This document shows, piece after piece, positions 61,194 through 64,000 of a stretch of 64,000 nucleotides of DNA (its first letter is position 1; every line of letters starts with the position of its first letter). Made by a program: the position numbers and the translations under genes. The stretch comes from Eubacteriaceae bacterium. Its GTDB lineage: Bacteria > Bacillota > Clostridia > Eubacteriales > Eubacteriaceae. Below the pieces are notes generated by a model. It did no database searches, was not told where the DNA came from, and saw only the letters and a list, made by a program, of their open reading frames with translations. The stretch is taken from positions 1 through 64,000 of the forward strand of contig JAFRBB010000026.1 of NCBI GenBank assembly GCA_017405085.1, read 5' to 3'.

Positions 61194-61290
61194 GCAAACC
61201 TCATGCCTTTCGGCATGAGGTTTGCGTCGCTTACTTTGAGCAGGTTGCTTGCTTTTGATCGAGCAAAGCGGGTGGAAAGGTGAGTTTCGG
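61194..61290. repeat. Dispersed intergenic mosaic element, copy 3
   Basis: A perfect 14-bp hairpin (GCAAACCTCATGCC 61194-61207 and GGCATGAGGTTTGC 61212-61225) is followed by GATCGAGCAAAGCGGGTGGA near 61257. The second part matches module GAGCGAAGCGGGTGGA of copy 1. It lies in the 352-bp gap between glnN and the next operon and may also end glnN transcription, though no T run follows. Confidence 0.5.
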
Positions 61291-61407
61291 CATGTTTTTC
61301 AAAAAATGCATTAAATCACATAAAAACGGCGACGTTTTGATTTATTATAGGGATTAGACATAGAAATATTGTTTTGAAATAGATCAAAATGAAAGGAATT
61401 TTTTGAA

Positions 61408-62595
61408 ATGAACAATACCCAGGAATCCGTTTTTCAAATGGTGAGAGACGAAGACGTCAGTTTTATCAGGCTGCAGTTTACCGATTTGTTCGGAACGCTC
61501 AAAAATATCGCGATCACCCGGAGTCAGTTGGGGCGCGCTTTTGACGGCAGATTTACCTTTGACGCCACAAAAGCCTTCGGCGCTTTTGATGACAATGGAC
61601 TGCTCACTTTGGAGCCGGATCCCGAGACTTTCGTGATTTTTCCGTGGCGTCCGCAGCAGGGAAAAGTCGCCAGACTCTTGTGCTGTGTCAAAACGGCATT
61701 GGGAGAGCCTTATCCGTCGGACACTCGAGCGGTCTTAATCCGAACGCTCCGGAAAGCCCGGGATTTGGGCCTTTCTCCCACGGTGGATTGCCGCTGTGAG
61801 TTTTTTCTGTTTCCGACGGATGAAACAGGAAAGCCCGTCACCGACCGCGCGGAGCATGCGGGCTACCTTGATTTGGGACCGCTTGATTCAGGGGAGAACA
61901 CGAGACGCGACATTGTGTTGACATTGGAGGATATCGGTATTCCCGTGGCGTCTTCTCATCATGAAGCGGCGCCGTTTCAGCATGCCGTGACCCTTCAGGC
62001 AGCCGACGCCCTGTCCATGGCCGACGCGATGATCACTTTAAAGCTGGTGATTCGTACGATTGCCCAAAGACACGGCTTTTTCGCGAGTTTCATGCCAAAG
62101 CCCAAACGCGGCGTTCCCGGCTCCGGCATGCATTTAGGATTGTCTTTTCAAACGATCAAAAATGCTTCTTTTGATGCCCGTGCTTTTCATGACGGCATTG
62201 CCGCGCATCTTCCGGGCACGGCATTGGTGAGCAATCCTCTGGTCAATTCTTATAAACGTCCGGTCTCCGATTTGGCGGATGCCTTTTTGGCGAAGGGGGA
62301 CGGGCGATTTGATTTGAAGCATCCGGATCCCGCGGCAAACCCCTATTTGACCATCGCTCTGATCATAGAAGCGGGGCTTTCGGGTTTGAACGGAACAGCC
62401 GAAAAATCAACAGAGTGTCAATTTCCGCAAAATTTAAAAGCGGCGATCGAGACATTTGAGAAGGACAGATTGATTCAAGAGATTCTGGGAAAAACCATCA
62501 GCACAAGGCTTATCGCTACAAAGGAAGAGGAATGGGCGGAATACAGTTCTCAGGTGACAGATTGGGAGCTTTCCAAATGGCTGTTCCGGATATGA
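61408..62595 (+). CDS. Glutamine-synthetase-like protein with a degenerate active site
   Basis: This 395-residue protein aligns with type I glutamine synthetase over its length (FIRLQFTDLFGTLKNI, FVIFPWRPQQGKVARL, MPKPKRGVPGSGMHLG). Most catalytic sites are altered. The first Glu of PEPEFFLF is lost (DCRCEFFLF). Gln-His-Glu becomes FQHAVT. NSYKRLVPGYEAP, the Arg-Asn-Arg-Ser loop and the Arg-Val-Glu-Val-Arg strand are replaced by about 20 residues (NSYKRPVSDLADAFLAKG). It is about 45 residues shorter than usual. It probably lacks activity and may act as a sensor or scaffold. AAAGGAATTTTTTGAA precedes the start. The ANTAR gene begins 4 bp after its stop. Confidence 0.9.
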   Translation: MNNTQESVFQMVRDEDVSFIRLQFTDLFGTLKNIAITRSQLGRAFDGRFTFDATKAFGAFDDNGLLTLEPDPETFVIFPWRPQQGKVARLLCCVKTALGEPYPSDTRAVLIRTLRKARDLGLSPTVDCRCEFFLFPTDETGKPVTDRAEHAGYLDLGPLDSGENTRRDIVLTLEDIGIPVASSHHEAAPFQHAVTLQAADALSMADAMITLKLVIRTIAQRHGFFASFMPKPKRGVPGSGMHLGLSFQTIKNASFDARAFHDGIAAHLPGTALVSNPLVNSYKRPVSDLADAFLAKGDGRFDLKHPDPAANPYLTIALIIEAGLSGLNGTAEKSTECQFPQNLKAAIETFEKDRLIQEILGKTISTRLIATKEEEWAEYSSQVTDWELSKWLFRI

Positions 62596-62598
62596 TCT

Positions 62599-63150
62599 AT
62601 GCCCATCATTGTCATTTTCCCCAAGGCGGAAACGGCCAGAGCGATCAGGGATGTTTTGATCCGGGCGGGTTATCACCCTATCAAGATTGGTACGTCGGCC
62701 GCGGCGGCAAGAGCTTTTTTACGGACCTTTGAAGAAGGGATCATCATTGCCTATTACAGACTTGCCGATGAATCCGCTTCTCATTTGGCTGAAGATCTTG
62801 ATCCCGGATTTTCCATGATCATGGTCGGCCCTGCCGATGTATTTGATGATTATGCCTATGACGATGTGTTGATGCTCGCCGCGCCGTTTCACAAAAATGC
62901 GTTGATCTCGACGGTGGAAACCTTGACGGCAGGACGCTTTTTTCAGAGGCGAAGACATTCAGCCGGGAATCGTCGGCGAAGTGACTCAGAACAAAAGCTT
63001 ATTGAAAACGCCAAGGCATTGCTCATTGAGCGCAATCGTCTGACCGAAGAGCAGGCTCATCGCTTTTTGCAAAAGGCAAGCATGAACCGGGGCCTCACAT
63101 TGGTTCAGGCCGCGCAGATCGTATTAAACACATCTGATGAACCATCGTGA
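62599..63150 (+). CDS. ANTAR-domain antiterminator with a pseudo-receiver (NitR-like)
   Basis: This 183-residue protein has an N-terminal receiver-like domain (about 1-115) and a C-terminal ANTAR RNA-binding domain (about 128-178; LIENAKALLIERNRLTEEQA and MNRGLTLVQAAQIVL). The phospho-acceptor position reads GIIIAYYRL, so no aspartate is present and the receiver is probably not phosphorylated. ANTAR proteins stop terminator formation by binding hexaloop hairpins. In Clostridium saccharobutylicum NitR lies in a similar glnA-nitR-gltAB group. It has no strong ribosome site and is probably coupled to the upstream gene. Confidence 0.85.
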   Translation: MPIIVIFPKAETARAIRDVLIRAGYHPIKIGTSAAAARAFLRTFEEGIIIAYYRLADESASHLAEDLDPGFSMIMVGPADVFDDYAYDDVLMLAAPFHKNALISTVETLTAGRFFQRRRHSAGNRRRSDSEQKLIENAKALLIERNRLTEEQAHRFLQKASMNRGLTLVQAAQIVLNTSDEPS

Positions 63151-63219
63151 TGCTAGCGAACTTGCCCCGAGAAGCGGTAAAACGGATGAATCCGAAGAAA
63201 GAGAAAGTACGGCAAAAAA

Positions 63220-64000
63220 ATGATAGAACAATTAAACAAACAATACGAACAATTAAAAACGGAAAAGGATGCCTGCGGAATCGGAGCGGTGGTGAGTATC
63301 ACCGGGAAGCGGGATTACGGCGTGCTTTCGGACGCCCTTGATATTGTTGAGAAACTCGAGCATCGCGCCGGTAAGGACGCAACCGGAAAGGTTGGCGACG
63401 GCGTCGGCATTCTCACACAAATCTCCCATGATTTTTTTAAGACGGCCGCGGCAAAGGAGGGCATCGCATTGCGCGAAGCCGGAGATTACGGCATCGGCAT
63501 GTTTTTCTTTCCCCAGGATAAGCTAAAGCGAACTTTCGCCAAGCGCATGTTTGAGGTCATCGCCGGCAAAGAGGGACTGACGCTGCTCGGATGGCGGGAT
63601 GTACCCGTCCGTTCTAACATTTTGGGCGGTCCGGCAATAGAGAGCATGCCGCGGATTATGCAATGCTTTATCGAAAGGCCTGAGTCCCTTGAGCCGGGCA
63701 TTGATTTTGACAGGCGGTTATACGTCGTCCGGCGTGAATTTGAGCAAAGTGCCGAAGATACTTATATCTGCTCCCTTTCCTCCCGCACCATTGTCTACAA
63801 AGGCATGTTTCTCGTCGCTCAGCTTCGCGCTTTTTATGATGATCTCAGAGATGAGACCTATCAAACCGCCATCGCCATCGTTCATTCCAGATTTTCCACC
63901 AACACGACCCCGTCCTGGGAGCGGGCGCATCCTTACCGCATGATTGCCCACAACGGTGAGATCAATACCATCCGGGGAAATATCGACCGGATGTTCGCCC
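63220..64000 (+). CDS. gltB: Glutamate synthase large subunit, N-terminal part (partial)
   Basis: The gene runs off the right edge; 260 codons are visible. The start at ATG 63220 gives an 18-residue propeptide ending before Cys19 (EKDACGIGAVVSI), the glutamine amidotransferase nucleophile. KLEHRAGKDATGKVGDGVGI, IVHSRFSTNTTPSW and YRMIAHNGEINTIRGN are class II amidotransferase motifs of GltB. The enzyme would make glutamate from glutamine and 2-oxoglutarate, closing the GS-GOGAT cycle. It follows the ANTAR gene by 69 bp. Confidence 0.93.
   Translation, partial: MIEQLNKQYEQLKTEKDACGIGAVVSITGKRDYGVLSDALDIVEKLEHRAGKDATGKVGDGVGILTQISHDFFKTAAAKEGIALREAGDYGIGMFFFPQDKLKRTFAKRMFEVIAGKEGLTLLGWRDVPVRSNILGGPAIESMPRIMQCFIERPESLEPGIDFDRRLYVVRREFEQSAEDTYICSLSSRTIVYKGMFLVAQLRAFYDDLRDETYQTAIAIVHSRFSTNTTPSWERAHPYRMIAHNGEINTIRGNIDRMFA

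Overview
The window looks like a chromosomal segment of an anaerobic Firmicute of the class Clostridia, with moderate G+C. The evidence is AGGAGG-type ribosome sites, sigma-A-like promoters, a type III glutamine synthetase, LL-diaminopimelate aminotransferase, an Fe-S-type PurF, a ClC channel, SipW/TasA-like secretion genes and ChW repeats. I cannot name a genus. No rRNA, tRNA or CRISPR array was seen.

Layout. 1-333: right end of an IS3-family element. 367-4526 (minus): glycogen branching enzyme with a lysine-rich tail and a neopullulanase-like GH13 enzyme. 4811-10866 (plus): an Fe-S scaffold protein with its GGGtGRT partner, a GNAT acetyltransferase, a DUF3592 protein and a hybrid histidine kinase. 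11046-17419 (minus): dnaX, ybaB, recR, ptsI, ptsH and two envelope/stress proteins. 17830-24088 (plus): mostly membrane proteins, a TetR regulator and a flavin reductase. 24217-26412 (minus): a membrane HD-GYP protein. 26899-30111: a large secreted subtilase with leucine-rich and ChW repeats. 30397-33497: a SipW-type signal peptidase with three TasA-like proteins and a small conserved protein, followed by a diguanylate cyclase. 36267-42422: a cobalamin riboswitch, the CbiMNQO cobalt transporter, then cbiA and pduX. 43521-48901: a YhgE-like heptad-repeat protein, an MMPL exporter and a TetR regulator. 49043-50512: a candidate small RNA, a RelB/YoeB-type module with a nonsense-interrupted toxin, and a CsoR-like regulator. 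51090-54556: an MBL hydrolase, a nitroreductase, and dapF and dapL. 54849-64000: a nitrogen-assimilation block with an AmtB-GlnK fusion, purF, type III glutamine synthetase, a glutamine-synthetase-like protein lacking most catalytic residues, an ANTAR-domain protein and the start of gltB.

How the genes work together. The right-hand block covers ammonium uptake, glutamine synthesis, glutamine use and glutamate synthesis. A likely NitR-type ANTAR antiterminator lies between the glutamine-synthetase pseudoenzyme and gltB. The leaders of amtB, glnN and dapF each have a promoter-proximal TTGTATACAA-like palindrome and an intrinsic terminator whose 5' arm can instead form a hairpin with an AAAGRC hexaloop. 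That combination suggests a shared attenuation circuit. A second regulatory unit is the SipW/TasA region, where two promoters have ATGTGAC repeats 11 bp apart at exactly the same distance from the -10 box. A third candidate is a roughly 180-nt minus-strand RNA at 49043-49221. It has a strong promoter, a CCUCCU-containing loop and a terminator.
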